Below the pieces are notes generated by a model. It did not search any database. It worked only from the letters and a program-made list of their open reading frames with translations, and was not told the DNA's origin. From positions 62,001 through 126,000 of the forward strand of contig JACCES010000001.1 in assembly GCA_013416455.1 (NCBI GenBank): 64,000 bases of DNA. Reading direction: 5' to 3'. Of this stretch, positions 28,142 through 37,966 are shown one piece after another (the stretch's first letter is position 1; each line of letters starts with the position of its first letter). Position numbers and translations under genes: made by a program. Source of the stretch: Alcaligenaceae bacterium. Its GTDB lineage: Bacteria > Pseudomonadota > Gammaproteobacteria > Burkholderiales > Burkholderiaceae_B.

Positions 28142-30208
28142 ATGGACTCAGCTCAACGTTATCTTGTCGCTGTCGATACGGGCGGCACATTCACAGACCT
28201 GGCCGTTTACGACGCCGAGACCGGGTCTACGCAGTTTTCCAAGACATTGACGACCGCATCGGATCTGGTGGTCGGCGCCATGAAGGGGTTGGCCGACACG
28301 AACGTGCCGTTATCGGAGACCTGCGTATTCACGCATGGCACCACTCATGTCATCAACTCCTTGCTGGAGCGGCGGGGAGCCCGGACCGCGCTGGTCACGA
28401 CCAGGGGTTTTCGCGATGTTCTCGAAATCGGGCGCGGCAACCGGGCCGAGCCTTTCAACCTCCGCTATCGCCGTGACGCGCCTTTGATTCCTCGGGATCT
28501 CCGCTTCGAGATCAACGAGCGCGTGGGGGGCCGGGGCGAGATCATTGTCCCGGTCTCGGAGGAAGAGCTGCGCTTGCTGGCCGACCAGTTGCGCGCATTG
28601 GACGTCGAGGCTGTCGCGGTCTCGTTCCTGAACTCATACTGCAACCCTTCCCACGAAGAGATGGCGGCAGCCATTCTCCGGGAGTGCCTGCCCGGCATAT
28701 TCGTCAGTACGGGCTCATCTCTCACCCGGGAACTGATGGAGTACGAGCGTACTTCGACCGTGGCCGCCAATGCATTCGTCGGCGCCCGCATGCGGGGATA
28801 CCTCAGCAGCTTCAACAGCGTCCTTCGTGAAGACGGGTTCGAGGGCCGCTTCTACCTCATGGGGTCCAGCGGGGGCGTGATGTCGGCGAAAAACGCGGCG
28901 GAGCGGCCCATCTCCCTTGTCGAGTCGGGGCCTGTGGGGGGCTGCATCGGCGCCGTGGCTTACGCGCGCGCCTTGGGGCTCGATCGGGTGGTGGCGTTCG
29001 ACATGGGGGGAACCACCGCCAAATGCGCTTTGATCGAACAGGCCAGCTTCGATGTGGTCAGCACCTATTTCGTGAACGGCTATGAGCGGGGCTTCCCCTT
29101 GCGGACTCCCGTTCTGGACATCGTGGAGATCGGGGCCGGCGGGGGATCGCTGGCGTGGATGGACGATAACGGTCGGATGCGGCTTGGTCCGAGAAGCGCG
29201 GGATCCGAGCCGGGGCCCATTGCATTCGGGCGGGGAGGGACCCAGCCGACGGTTACGGACGCCAATGTGGTGCTCGGCAGACTCGGCTCGCGCAGTTTCA
29301 TGGGCGGCCGGCTGCCCCTGGATGCCGCCGCCGCCGCCGACGGAGTGAAACGGATCCTGGCCGAACCTTTGGGGTTGCGGGGGGATGCGGGTGTCGATCG
29401 AGCGGCTCAGGGCATTCTCGATCTCGCCTGCGTCGCCATGGCGAATGCAATCAAGGGAGTCACCATCGAGCGCGGTCGCGATGTGCGGGAATATTGCCTG
29501 TTTGCGTTTGGCGGGGGCGGGCCGATCTTCGCCTCGGAGCTGGCCAGAGACCTCGGCATCCGGGAAGTCGTCATTCCCCCGCAGCCGGGCGTGTTCTCGT
29601 CTTTCGGCATGCTGCTGGCACCTCTGAGGCGCGATATTGCCGCCACCTTCCTGCGGGAAGTCACGGATGAAAGCCTTCATGCCGCCGATGAGGTGTTCGG
29701 GCGCATGGAGAGGCAGGGCCGTCAAGAGCTGGCCGACGTCGCGGATATCACCGCGCTGCGTGTGCGGCGAGAGGCGGACATGAGCTACCGCGGGCAAAGC
29801 CATACCGTCAAGGTCGCCTTGCCGGATGATGCCGGCGCGGATGACGTCCGCGCGGCTTTCCAGGCGGCGTACCGGGACCGCTACGGCCATCTCAATGAGG
29901 ACTCGCCCATCTGCATGGCGATGCTCAGAGTGGTTTGTGAGGTGCCCATGCGGGGGCCCGACCTGAAACAATCCGCGGCCGGCGGGCACCGGCCGGCCGA
30001 GCCGGCCCACTGGCGCGATGTGCAGTTCTCGATGGCCGGGGGAAGAGTGCGTGCGCCCATCTACCGCCGGGGCGATCTCGCGGCCGGATGCCGCCTGGAA
30101 GGCCCCGCGGTGGTTGAAGAGTTTACTTCCACCACGCTGGTCGCCGAGGGCGACTGGCTGCGGGTGGGCGAGCTGGGCGAGTTGCGCATCTATTGCTCGG
30201 ACAAATAA
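28142..30208 (+). CDS. Hydantoinase/oxoprolinase-family subunit A (HyuA)
   Basis: A 688-residue ATP-dependent subunit of the hydantoinase A / 5-oxoprolinase / acetone-carboxylase superfamily. It has the N-terminal actin-like phosphate loop DTGGTFTDLAVYD (about 9-21), the second loop FDMGGTTAKCALIE (about 287-300) and the FGGGGPIFASELARDLGI segment (about 456-473). With HyuB it would use ATP to open a cyclic amide or to activate a ketone. The substrate cannot be read from the sequence. Confidence 0.9.
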   Translation: MDSAQRYLVAVDTGGTFTDLAVYDAETGSTQFSKTLTTASDLVVGAMKGLADTNVPLSETCVFTHGTTHVINSLLERRGARTALVTTRGFRDVLEIGRGNRAEPFNLRYRRDAPLIPRDLRFEINERVGGRGEIIVPVSEEELRLLADQLRALDVEAVAVSFLNSYCNPSHEEMAAAILRECLPGIFVSTGSSLTRELMEYERTSTVAANAFVGARMRGYLSSFNSVLREDGFEGRFYLMGSSGGVMSAKNAAERPISLVESGPVGGCIGAVAYARALGLDRVVAFDMGGTTAKCALIEQASFDVVSTYFVNGYERGFPLRTPVLDIVEIGAGGGSLAWMDDNGRMRLGPRSAGSEPGPIAFGRGGTQPTVTDANVVLGRLGSRSFMGGRLPLDAAAAADGVKRILAEPLGLRGDAGVDRAAQGILDLACVAMANAIKGVTIERGRDVREYCLFAFGGGGPIFASELARDLGIREVVIPPQPGVFSSFGMLLAPLRRDIAATFLREVTDESLHAADEVFGRMERQGRQELADVADITALRVRREADMSYRGQSHTVKVALPDDAGADDVRAAFQAAYRDRYGHLNEDSPICMAMLRVVCEVPMRGPDLKQSAAGGHRPAEPAHWRDVQFSMAGGRVRAPIYRRGDLAAGCRLEGPAVVEEFTSTTLVAEGDWLRVGELGELRIYCSDK

Positions 30209-30222
30209 TTGGAATGGCGAGA

Positions 30223-32670
30223 ATGAATACAACTCCAGAATCGGCCGTCGCCGATACTGTACTGGACGTGATCGAGCTGCAGGTCGTCAAGCAGCGCTTG
30301 ATCGCGGTGCCCAACCTGATCGAGAAGAACGTCGAGCGGACGGCGTTCAGCGTGCTGGTGCAGGAATACAAGGATTACGCGGTAGGGTTCGTAGACCATG
30401 CCGGCCGTCTCGTCGCGCAATCGCGGCACAGCCTGCCCGCGTTCGTGGCGAACGCGCTGGGCCTGGCGGTACGGGCCGGCCTGCGGGAGATCGGCCCTGA
30501 CGGCATGCATGACGGCGACATCTTCATCGTCAGCGAGGCCGCCGTGCTGGGCAAGCACATCAATGACGTCGTGGCCTACACCCCCGTGCGGGTGGAAGGC
30601 CAGCTGCTTGGGTTCTTTGCAGTGCTGGTCCATTGGATCGATGTCGGTGGCGCGGTGACGGGATCCTGCTTTTCCCCCAGTACCACGGATGTGTTCCAGG
30701 AGGGCATCCAGTTCCCCACCGTGCGGCTGGTGTCCCGCGGCGAGCGGGTACGCGACATTCAGCGCATCATCGAAACCAACACCCGCTTTCCGCGTCTGCT
30801 GCTGGGGGATCTGGAGGCTCAGCTCGGCGGGTGCCGGATGGGGCACGATATGGTTCAGGACATCATCCGCCAGTACGGCGCGGCCTCGGTGCGCGCCGCC
30901 ATCGCCGAAATGTTCACGGATGCCGACCGCGCCATGGAGCGGGCATTGCGCGCACTGCCGTCGGGCACGTATCGCGCATCGTCGTTCATGGACGACGATG
31001 GCGTGCGCGTGGGCGAACCGATACGCATCGACGTCGCGGTAACGATCGACGATGGCCAAATGACGGTCGACCTTTCGAATATCAGTGATCAATTGGCCGG
31101 CCCCTTCAATGCGGGCCGGGATGGCGGTGCCGTGGCCGTTGCGCGCATGGCGGCCAAAATGCTCTTTGCGGGGGAAACGCCGGTCAACGAAGGCGACTTC
31201 CTGCGGGTGCATGTGGAGATTCCCGATGGAAAGTTTCTCAGCGCCCGCCCGGGCGCTCCCGTCGGCGGGGCGGGAAACACATCGGCGACGGTTGTCGACA
31301 CGATCATCAGCGCACTCGCTCCCGCCATGAATGGCGAGGTGCCGGCCGGCCATCATGGTATCTACGGATCACACACACTGTCGGGGCATGACGAGAGAAC
31401 CGGCGAGCGGTTCCTGAGTCTGGATGCGATGTCCGGGGGGTGGGGCGCATTCGCCTGCGCCGATGGGCCGGAGCCTTTCCGTTCCCTGACCCACGGTGAT
31501 GTGCGGGACGTGCCGGTAGAGTTGCAGGAGGCCAATTATCCCTACCGGATCGTGGCCAAGTCCCTGCGTGCGGACAGCGGCGGGGCCGGGCGTTTTCGCG
31601 GCGGCCTGGGTATTCACAAGACTTACGAGTTTTTGCAGCCCATGACCTTATTGGCCAAGATCGAACGGACCGGTTGTCCTCCCTGGGGGCAGGATGCGGG
31701 CAAGCCCGGCCTGTCGCCCGGGGGGAGTATCGAGTATGCCGATGGCCGGAGCGTCAAGATGCTGAAGGGGCAATGGGCCGTCCGTCCGGGCGATGTCGCG
31801 CATATTCTGAGCGGCGGCGGCGGCGGATACGGCGACCCGTTCGAGCGGGATCCGCAGCGCGTGGCGCAGGATGTCCGGCGGGGATATGTTTCGATCGAGG
31901 CGGCGGCCGTCGATTATGGCGTCGTCATCGATTCCGGCGGAAAAGTCGACGAGCGGCGCACGGCATTGATCCGGGGAGCGCCCGGCTCCGATACGGCGGC
32001 CTTGCAGCAGCCGGGCCGGGACCTCTATCTGGTCATGACCCGTCCGTTCGAGGATCAGGATGCGGCGTTCAACTTCTGGTATTCGTCCCGGCACGTGCAT
32101 GATCTCGTCGCGATCCCGGGCATCGCCGGCGCGCAACGCTATCGGGTCGAGCCGATTGCGGCCGAGCGGGAGACCCCGCCCTATCTGGCACTGTATGCGT
32201 TCTCCGATACGCGGCAGGCCGTCGACGGCATAGCGGCGAACAGGGGTACCGAGCGCATGCCTTCGACATCCGCCCTGGACCGCTCGGCCAGCGTCGCTGT
32301 GATCTATTCGCCGCTTCGGGCCGAGCGCTTCCAGAGCGAAGCGCGGGCGGGGAGCGGCACCATGCTGATGATAGGGCTGCGGGCCCAGGCTGGCGGGGAA
32401 GAGGCGCTGGACCGGTTGATGCTTGGCTGCGGTCGGTTGAACGGAGCGCGCAGCGCGCATGTCTATCGTGCCAGTGACTTTCAGACCAAGCCTGTGCCGC
32501 CCCGGTACTCGCACATCGTGTTCGTGCATTTGAGCGAACCTGGCGCGGCCGCCGTTCGTGCGCGCTTCAGCGAGGCGCTGGCGCCGGTGCTGGCGGATGT
32601 CCGGGAGTCCGGCGTCCAGGCAAGCGCCATGTGGTGCGGCGCATTGACCGACCTCGTTGCCGCGCAGTGA
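30223..32670 (+). CDS. HyuB-type subunit fused to C-terminal tandem EthD/Dabb-like domains
   Basis: An 815-residue protein. Residues about 1-590 are a hydantoinase B/oxoprolinase subunit (IELQVVKQRLIAVPNLIEKN; GGAGNTSATVVDTIISALAP; LSGGGGGYGDPFERDP). HyuB proteins normally end near there. Residues about 600-815 are two ferredoxin-like dimeric alpha-beta-barrel units: DLYLVMTRPFEDQDAAFNFW followed by SSRHVHDLVAIPGIAGAQRY, then a weaker copy starting GTMLMIGLRAQ. The fusion is uncommon to my knowledge. ATG 30214 is an alternative start. The gene lies 14 bp after hyuA. Confidence 0.88.
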   Translation: MNTTPESAVADTVLDVIELQVVKQRLIAVPNLIEKNVERTAFSVLVQEYKDYAVGFVDHAGRLVAQSRHSLPAFVANALGLAVRAGLREIGPDGMHDGDIFIVSEAAVLGKHINDVVAYTPVRVEGQLLGFFAVLVHWIDVGGAVTGSCFSPSTTDVFQEGIQFPTVRLVSRGERVRDIQRIIETNTRFPRLLLGDLEAQLGGCRMGHDMVQDIIRQYGAASVRAAIAEMFTDADRAMERALRALPSGTYRASSFMDDDGVRVGEPIRIDVAVTIDDGQMTVDLSNISDQLAGPFNAGRDGGAVAVARMAAKMLFAGETPVNEGDFLRVHVEIPDGKFLSARPGAPVGGAGNTSATVVDTIISALAPAMNGEVPAGHHGIYGSHTLSGHDERTGERFLSLDAMSGGWGAFACADGPEPFRSLTHGDVRDVPVELQEANYPYRIVAKSLRADSGGAGRFRGGLGIHKTYEFLQPMTLLAKIERTGCPPWGQDAGKPGLSPGGSIEYADGRSVKMLKGQWAVRPGDVAHILSGGGGGYGDPFERDPQRVAQDVRRGYVSIEAAAVDYGVVIDSGGKVDERRTALIRGAPGSDTAALQQPGRDLYLVMTRPFEDQDAAFNFWYSSRHVHDLVAIPGIAGAQRYRVEPIAAERETPPYLALYAFSDTRQAVDGIAANRGTERMPSTSALDRSASVAVIYSPLRAERFQSEARAGSGTMLMIGLRAQAGGEEALDRLMLGCGRLNGARSAHVYRASDFQTKPVPPRYSHIVFVHLSEPGAAAVRARFSEALAPVLADVRESGVQASAMWCGALTDLVAAQ

Positions 32671-32708
32671 ACACCGAAGAGCAATACGCCACTGAAAAAG
32701 GAAATCCG

Positions 32709-33584
32709 ATGTACAGAGAGGTTGAATTCCGCTCGGAAGGCACGATGATCCGGGGCCGTTTCTACGCGCCCCAGGGCGATGATGGCGCCCGGCCCGTCGT
32801 CGTCATGGCGCCGGGGTTCGGCGGTCTGATCCAGCATTCCGTGGCCGCCTATGCCGAGGCTTTTGCCGCGGGTGGCCTGGCTGTGCTGGCCTATGATCAT
32901 CCGCGTTTCGGCATCAGCGATGGTTTGCCGAGGCAGGACGTCGACCCCGTTCTGCAACGCCGCACCTATCGGGATGCAATCAGCTTTGCGCAGTGTCTGA
33001 AAGGTGTCGATCCATCACGTATCGGTTTATGGGGGTCGAGCTACGGAGGGGGCCACGTCATAGAGGTGGCCGCCCAGGACCCGCGCGTGCGCTGCGTGGT
33101 TTCACAGGTGCCCACCATCAGCGGCCATGCTCAGGCCCGGCGCCGGATGACGGCGGATGCGATGAAAGCGATGCGGGCGCGCTTCGATGAGGACCGGGCG
33201 CGTCGTTTGCGGGGCGTCGAACCCGCGACGCTGCCCCTGGTCTCCCTGGATCCGGCGGCGCCCGGCTATTTCAACAGCAGGGCGGCCTTCGACAACTACA
33301 TGGCTGTCCCGGATTTCGTCAATGAAATCACGCTTCGAAGCATGGAAATGGGTTGGGAAAACGAGCCCGCCATCAATATCGACCGTGTCAGCCCCCGCCC
33401 CTTCCTGATGATCGTGGCCGATGAGGATGAAGCGACTCCCAGCGATCTGGCCTTGTCGGCCTTCAACCGCGCCTTGGAGCCGAAGCAGTTGTTGATCGTG
33501 AAGGGCGGCCACTTTTCACCCTATCAGGAACACTTCGAACGCACCAGCGCCGCCGCGCGCGATTGGTATCTGCGGCATCTCTAG
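32709..33584 (+). CDS. Alpha/beta hydrolase
   Basis: A 291-residue alpha/beta-hydrolase-fold protein, probably cytoplasmic. The nucleophile elbow is LWGSSYGGG (Ser near residue 113), the acid is likely Asp in VADEDEATPSD, and the base is His in KGGHFSPY. AAGGAAA precedes the ATG at 32709. It is last in the Bug-HyuAB block and could hydrolyse an ester, amide or C-C bond before or after the HyuAB step. It is convergent with argJ, 11 bp apart. Confidence 0.85.
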   Translation: MYREVEFRSEGTMIRGRFYAPQGDDGARPVVVMAPGFGGLIQHSVAAYAEAFAAGGLAVLAYDHPRFGISDGLPRQDVDPVLQRRTYRDAISFAQCLKGVDPSRIGLWGSSYGGGHVIEVAAQDPRVRCVVSQVPTISGHAQARRRMTADAMKAMRARFDEDRARRLRGVEPATLPLVSLDPAAPGYFNSRAAFDNYMAVPDFVNEITLRSMEMGWENEPAINIDRVSPRPFLMIVADEDEATPSDLALSAFNRALEPKQLLIVKGGHFSPYQEHFERTSAAARDWYLRHL

Positions 33585-33595
33585 GAGCGGGGGCT

Positions 33596-34822
33596 TCAGG
33601 AACGATAGTCGGCGTTGATGCTGACGTATTCGTGCGAGAAGTCGCAGGTGTAGACCGTGTCTGCGTGATCGCCGCGGCCCAGGGCGATGCGCACGGTGAT
33701 TTCGGCTTCCTTCATGATGCGCTGCCCGTCTTCTTCGGTGTAGGCGGGATGGCGGCCCCCTTCGCTGGAAACCAGCGTGTCGCCCAGCCACAGGCGGGTG
33801 CGGGACACGTCGAGATCGGCGATGCCGGCGTAGCCGACCGCGCACAGGATGCGGCCCAGGTTGGGGTCGGAGGCGTAGAAGGCGGTCTTGACCAGCGGCG
33901 AGTGGGCCACGGCGTAGGCGACCTTCAGGGCTTCGTCGGGGTTGCCGGCTTCTTCCACCCGGACGGTGATGAACTTGGTGGCGCCTTCCGCGTCGCGCAC
34001 GATCTTCTGCGCGAGTTCGAGCGCGGCGGCGCTCAGGGCGTCGAACAGGGGGGCGTAGCCAGGGTCGTTCGGGCTGTCGACCCGGACCCCGCTCTGGCCG
34101 CTGGCCATGATGATGAAGGAATCATTGGTCGAGGTGTCGCCATCGACCGTGATGCGGTTGAAGGAGCGTTCGGCGATCTGCCGGGTCATCGTGCGCAGCA
34201 GCTCGGGAGCAATGCCGGCATCGGTGGCCAGGAAGCCCAGCATGGTGGCCATGTTGGGGCGGATCATGCCGGCGCCTTTGCTTACGCCGGTGATGGTGAC
34301 CGTGCGCCCTTCGAGTTCGAGGCGGCGCGAGGCGATCTTGGGCTGGGTGTCGGTGGTCATGATGCCGTGGGCGGCATCGAACCAGTGATCCGGCGCAAGA
34401 TCCTGTACGGCCGCGGGCAGGGCGGCCACGAGCCGGTCGACCGGCAGCGGTTCGAGGATCACGCCGGTGGAAAATGGCAGGACCTGTTCGGGCTGCAGGT
34501 TCATCAGCGAGGCCAGCGAGCGGCAGGTCTGCTCTGCGGCCTGCAGGCCCGGTTGGCCGGTGCCCGCGTTGGCGTTGCCCGTATTGATCACCAGCGCGCG
34601 GATGCCCTTGCCCGCGGCCAGATGGTGTTCGCTGACCTGCACCGGAGCCGCCCGGAAGCGGTTGGTGGTGAAGACGCCGGCCACCGAAGTGCCTTCGGCC
34701 AGGCGGAATACCGTGACGTCCTTGCGGCCGGCCTTGCGGATGCCGCCTTGCGTGGTGCCGATGTCTATGCCGGCAACGGGGTGGATGTCGGATTCGGGGG
34801 GAATGACAAGATTGACGGCCAT
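33596..34822 (-). CDS. argJ: Bifunctional glutamate N-acetyltransferase / amino-acid acetyltransferase ArgJ
   Basis: A 408-residue arginine-biosynthesis enzyme that recycles the acetyl group from N-acetylornithine to glutamate. The self-cleavage site is in EGATKFITV, where Thr becomes the N-terminal nucleophile of the beta chain. The C-terminus DYRS is nearly that of other ArgJ proteins. The ATG at 34822 begins the family N-terminus (MAVNLVIP); the longer frame to 35056 is a shadow. Confidence 0.96.
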   Translation of the reverse strand: MAVNLVIPPESDIHPVAGIDIGTTQGGIRKAGRKDVTVFRLAEGTSVAGVFTTNRFRAAPVQVSEHHLAAGKGIRALVINTGNANAGTGQPGLQAAEQTCRSLASLMNLQPEQVLPFSTGVILEPLPVDRLVAALPAAVQDLAPDHWFDAAHGIMTTDTQPKIASRRLELEGRTVTITGVSKGAGMIRPNMATMLGFLATDAGIAPELLRTMTRQIAERSFNRITVDGDTSTNDSFIIMASGQSGVRVDSPNDPGYAPLFDALSAAALELAQKIVRDAEGATKFITVRVEEAGNPDEALKVAYAVAHSPLVKTAFYASDPNLGRILCAVGYAGIADLDVSRTRLWLGDTLVSSEGGRHPAYTEEDGQRIMKEAEITVRIALGRGDHADTVYTCDFSHEYVSINADYRS

Positions 34823-34938
34823 GGCGATCGCTGGATAAATGGGATTGAGCTGCGGATGGCTGATTCTATCAGTACCGCGGGGTGTGGCGGCCCCCTGGAT
34901 GCGACCCGGCATGGCCGGCATGGATGCCGGCGACGTGA

Positions 34939-35463
34939 TCAGCCCGCCGGGCGCGAGGACGGCTGCAGCCGCACGAACGTTTTCAGCTGGCCCAGGGTTT
35001 CGAACAGGACGTCGCGGCTGGTGTCGGGCAGGCCGTCGAACATGGACAGCACCCATTCTTCATGCGAGCGCGCCATCTTGCGGAAGGCGCGCCGGCCCTT
35101 GGCCGTCAGGCGCACGACCGAGCTGCGGCGATCGGCGGAATTCCTGATGCGTTCGACCAGGCCTTCTTTTTCGAGCTGGTCGGTGATGCCGGTGATGTTG
35201 CCGTTGGTCACCATCATGTAGCGCGACAGATCGGTCATTTTCATGCCCCCCGGTTCGCGCTGCAGCTGGGCCATGAGATCGAAGCGCGGCAGGGTGGTGT
35301 CGTATTCGGTGCGCAGCCGGCTGCGGATTTCGGTTTCGATCAGGTTGCAGCAGGACAGCATGCGCAGCCAGAGTCGCAGATCGAGATGGTCTTCGGGTAC
35401 GGTGAGGCTTTCCAGATCGGGATACTGGTGGGGGTCTACGACAAGGGTTTGCATATCGTTCAT
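34939..35463 (-). CDS. MarR-family transcriptional regulator
   Basis: A 174-residue regulator with a winged HTH at about residues 55-130 ([40 protein letters not shown]; wing around [12 protein letters not shown]). It resembles MarR regulators of aromatic-acid catabolism that respond to CoA esters. It is divergent from the 13-gene Block C operon across a 354-bp region and is likely one of its regulators. Confidence 0.9.
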   Translation of the reverse strand: MNDMQTLVVDPHQYPDLESLTVPEDHLDLRLWLRMLSCCNLIETEIRSRLRTEYDTTLPRFDLMAQLQREPGGMKMTDLSRYMMVTNGNITGITDQLEKEGLVERIRNSADRRSSVVRLTAKGRRAFRKMARSHEEWVLSMFDGLPDTSRDVLFETLGQLKTFVRLQPSSRPAG

Positions 35464-35709
35464 GGTTTGTCACCTCTCGTTCTGTGCCGTGTGCTTCAGC
35501 TATGAAAAACACTTGGCGGGTCATTTGCAGCCTAAAGAAAACTTGCTGAAAGTTTAGAAGGAGGCGATATCCGAGTCCTTGATCCATACCATGTTTATGC
35601 GCGACGTTCCTGCACGTTATTTGCGCTGGATCAAGGCAGGGGTAATCACATTGGTGTTGGCTTGGCGCGCAAAGGGAAAAGATTAGGGTTTTCGAGCAGT
35701 GCGCGAGCG

Positions 35710-35739
35710 TTGACAGCCGGCTGGCGCTCCCCATAAGAT
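35710..35739 (+). promoter_or_regulatory. Sigma70 promoter of the Block C operon
   Basis: A perfect -35 TTGACA (35710-35715) is followed after 18 bp by TAAGAT (35734-35739). Transcription should start near 35746, about 70 bp before the E1 alpha ATG. The 18-bp motif shared with the tetR promoter covers the start point. Confidence 0.7.
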
Positions 35740-35743
35740 GACT

Positions 35744-35761
35744 GATGATTCACCAATCATT
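35744..35761 (+). promoter_or_regulatory. Candidate TetR operator, operon site
   Basis: GATGATTCACCAATCATT contains the perfect inverted repeat ATGATT-CACC-AATCAT. It matches 16 of 18 bases with the motif at 52794-52811 in front of the tetR gene, and both copies lie a few bases downstream of a -10 box. Confidence 0.65.
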
Positions 35762-35817
35762 GGAAGGCCCGCAAACATGCCGCGGCCTTGCATCAGTCAC
35801 GGACGGAGACACTAGGT

Positions 35818-36786
35818 ATGCCGGACACTCTTACCGCCGATGCGCTGTTGGCGCTGTACCGTACGATCAAGACGATCCGGACGGTGGAAAACAGCCTGAC
35901 CCGCCTTTTTGCCGACGGAGAGGTCCCGGGCTTCATTCACCTGAGTGTCGGCCAGGAAGCCGTCGCGGCCGGTGTATGCGCGGCCCTCGAAGCCCAGGAC
36001 ACCCTGGCGACGACGCACCGCGGCCACGGCCATGTGCTGGCCCGCGGCCTGGAGCTGCCGCTTTTCTTCAAGGAAGTCATGGGCAGGGCGGGCGGCGTCT
36101 GCGGCGGCCGCGGTGGGTCGATGCACGTGGCCGACATGAATATCGGCATCCTGGGGGCCAATGGCATCGTCGGGGCGGGCATACCCATCGCGATGGGCAG
36201 CGCGGTGGCCCACCAGACGCGCAATACCGGCGGCGTGGCGGTCGCCTTTTTCGGCGACGGGGCGATGGCCGAAGGGGTGCTGCACGAAACACTCAACATG
36301 GCCGCGCTCTGGAAGCTGCCCCTGCTGCTGGTCTGCGAGAACAACGGCTGGTCTGAGTTTTCTCCCACCGACAAGCAGTTCGCCGGCACGCTGAAGGGCC
36401 TGGCGGCGGCTTTCAAGATGACGTACATGCAGGCGGATGGCAACGACGTGCGCGATGTGGCGCAGGCGGCGGCCAAGGCTGTCGCGGCACTGAGAAAAGG
36501 CAAGGGGCCGGTGGCGCTCGAATGCCTCACGCAGCGGGTGCGCGGCCACTACGAGGGGGATCCGCAGAAGTACCGCGATGCGGAAGACCTCGCTTCGCTG
36601 GATGCGAACGATCCCGTGGCGCGCACGCAGGCCATGCTGCGGGAAGCGGGGGTGGACGCGGCGGCGGTGGCCGAAGTGGACGAGGCCGTCGAAGCCGCGG
36701 TCGCGGCCGCCATCGAGGCCGCGCGCCAGGATGGCGAACCGGAATATGAAGACGCGTTGCGGGATGTCTATACGCAGCCTGCCTGA
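35818..36786 (+). CDS. 2-oxoacid (acetoin-type) dehydrogenase E1 component, alpha subunit
   Basis: A 322-residue thiamine-diphosphate subunit. The TPP motif is visible as GDGAMAEGVLHETLNMAALWKLP near residues 150-172, with ENNGWSE, and the entry motif THRGHGHVLARG near 66-77. GGAG precedes the ATG at 35818; the upstream TTG is not needed. Size and motifs fit acetoin/pyruvate-type E1 alpha (AcoA-like). A branched 2-oxoacid substrate is possible. It is the first gene of the Block C operon. Confidence 0.88.
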   Translation: MPDTLTADALLALYRTIKTIRTVENSLTRLFADGEVPGFIHLSVGQEAVAAGVCAALEAQDTLATTHRGHGHVLARGLELPLFFKEVMGRAGGVCGGRGGSMHVADMNIGILGANGIVGAGIPIAMGSAVAHQTRNTGGVAVAFFGDGAMAEGVLHETLNMAALWKLPLLLVCENNGWSEFSPTDKQFAGTLKGLAAAFKMTYMQADGNDVRDVAQAAAKAVAALRKGKGPVALECLTQRVRGHYEGDPQKYRDAEDLASLDANDPVARTQAMLREAGVDAAAVAEVDEAVEAAVAAAIEAARQDGEPEYEDALRDVYTQPA

Positions 36787-36900
36787 CGGCCGGCCCGCCG
36801 GCACAAGGGCGCCGCTCGCGGCGCGGCGTCCGGGCCGTCTCCGCTGTACGGAGCGGCCCGGACATACCAAAACCAGTCGATGATGAAAGGAACACCGTCG

Positions 36901-37872
36901 ATGACCGAAATGAAGTTTACGCAAGCCATCAACCAGGCGCTGCGCGATGCGATGACCGAAGACGCATCCGTCATGCTGCTGGGGGAAGATATCGCGGCGG
37001 CGGGTGGGTCGTTCAAGGCCACCCGCGACCTGCTCGACGAGTTCGGCGCCGCCCGCGTGCGTGACACCCCCATTTCCGAGGCCAGCCTGGCCTCGCTGGC
37101 CGTGGGCGCCGCCATGACCGGCGCCAGGCCGGTGGTCGAAATCATGTTCATGGATTTCATCACGCTGGCCATGGACGCATTGGTCAATCAGGCCGCAAAG
37201 GCGCGCTTCATGTTCGGCGGCCGCACCAGCGTGCCCATGGTGCTGCGCACGCCCCATGGCGGCGGGCTCAGCGCCGGGCCCCAGCATTCCCAGTGCCTCG
37301 AAGCCTGGCTGGCCCATATCCCGGGTCTCAAAGTGGTGTGTCCGGCAACGCCCGACGATGCCTACGGCCTGCTGCGCAGCGCGATCGACGATCCCGATCC
37401 CGTGGTGTTCATCGAGCACAAGGCGATGTACGGGCGCAAGGGCCAGGTGGACAAGAGCCGCGCGGTCCCCCTGGGCAAGGCGAATGTGCTGCGCCAGGGC
37501 GGCGACGTGACGGTGGTCACTTACGGGGCGACCGTCCATACCTGCCTGCAGGCCGCGGGCCAACTGTCCGAGGCCGGCATCGAGGCCGAAATCATCGATC
37601 TGCGCACGCTGCAGCCCTGGGATGCCGAGACAGTGCTGGCGTCGCTGCGGCGCACGCATCGCGTGGTGATCGTACACGAGGCGGTGCAGGCGTTCGGCGT
37701 GGGCGCCGAGATCGCCGCCCGCATTGCGGACGAAGGTTTCGACGAGCTGGACGCCCCCGTGCTGCGGGTCGGCGCGCCGTTCATGCCGGTGCCTTTTGCA
37801 CGTTCGCTCGAAGCGCAATACATGGTCAACGTCGATCGTGTCTGCGCGGCGGTGAAAAGGGTGATGGCGTAG
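36901..37872 (+). CDS. 2-oxoacid (acetoin-type) dehydrogenase E1 component, beta subunit
   Basis: A 323-residue subunit that forms the alpha2-beta2 E1 with the preceding product. The start MTEMKFTQAINQALRDAM, the LLGEDIAAAGGSFKAT segment (about 27-42) and the C-terminal transketolase domain are typical. AAAGGAA lies upstream of the ATG at 36901. It is separated from E1 alpha by 114 bp with no other gene in the gap. Confidence 0.89.
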   Translation: MTEMKFTQAINQALRDAMTEDASVMLLGEDIAAAGGSFKATRDLLDEFGAARVRDTPISEASLASLAVGAAMTGARPVVEIMFMDFITLAMDALVNQAAKARFMFGGRTSVPMVLRTPHGGGLSAGPQHSQCLEAWLAHIPGLKVVCPATPDDAYGLLRSAIDDPDPVVFIEHKAMYGRKGQVDKSRAVPLGKANVLRQGGDVTVVTYGATVHTCLQAAGQLSEAGIEAEIIDLRTLQPWDAETVLASLRRTHRVVIVHEAVQAFGVGAEIAARIADEGFDELDAPVLRVGAPFMPVPFARSLEAQYMVNVDRVCAAVKRVMA

Positions 37873-37966
37873 CGCCGGCGGCTCCGGGCGCCGGGCACGC
37901 TTTACGGAAATATCGCAAGGTGGCGGGGGCCGTGATGGTCTTCCGCCTTCCAGAGGAGAACATCTA

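Larger units (their letters stand above)
35464..35817. promoter_or_regulatory. Divergent control region of Block C
   Basis: The 354 bp between marR and the E1 alpha gene contain no credible gene. They hold a perfect inverted pair, CCTTGATCC (35577-35585) and GGATCAAGG (35628-35636), with centres 51 bp apart, about five helical turns. They also hold the operon promoter at 35710-35739 and the candidate TetR operator at 35744-35761. Two regulators, MarR and TetR, could therefore meet here. Confidence 0.6.

Noticed and set aside
28715-30232. 505-codon minus-strand open frame inside hyuA
   Set aside because: Shadow of a well-supported HyuA gene, with no recognisable motif.
33563-35221. 552-codon plus-strand open frame over argJ
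   Set aside because: Shadow of argJ and marR with Gly/Val/Asp-biased composition.
35577-35594. Possible FNR/ANR box at TTGATCCATACC
   Set aside because: The second half-site ATCAA is not at the required spacing. Only the distant inverted copy is present.
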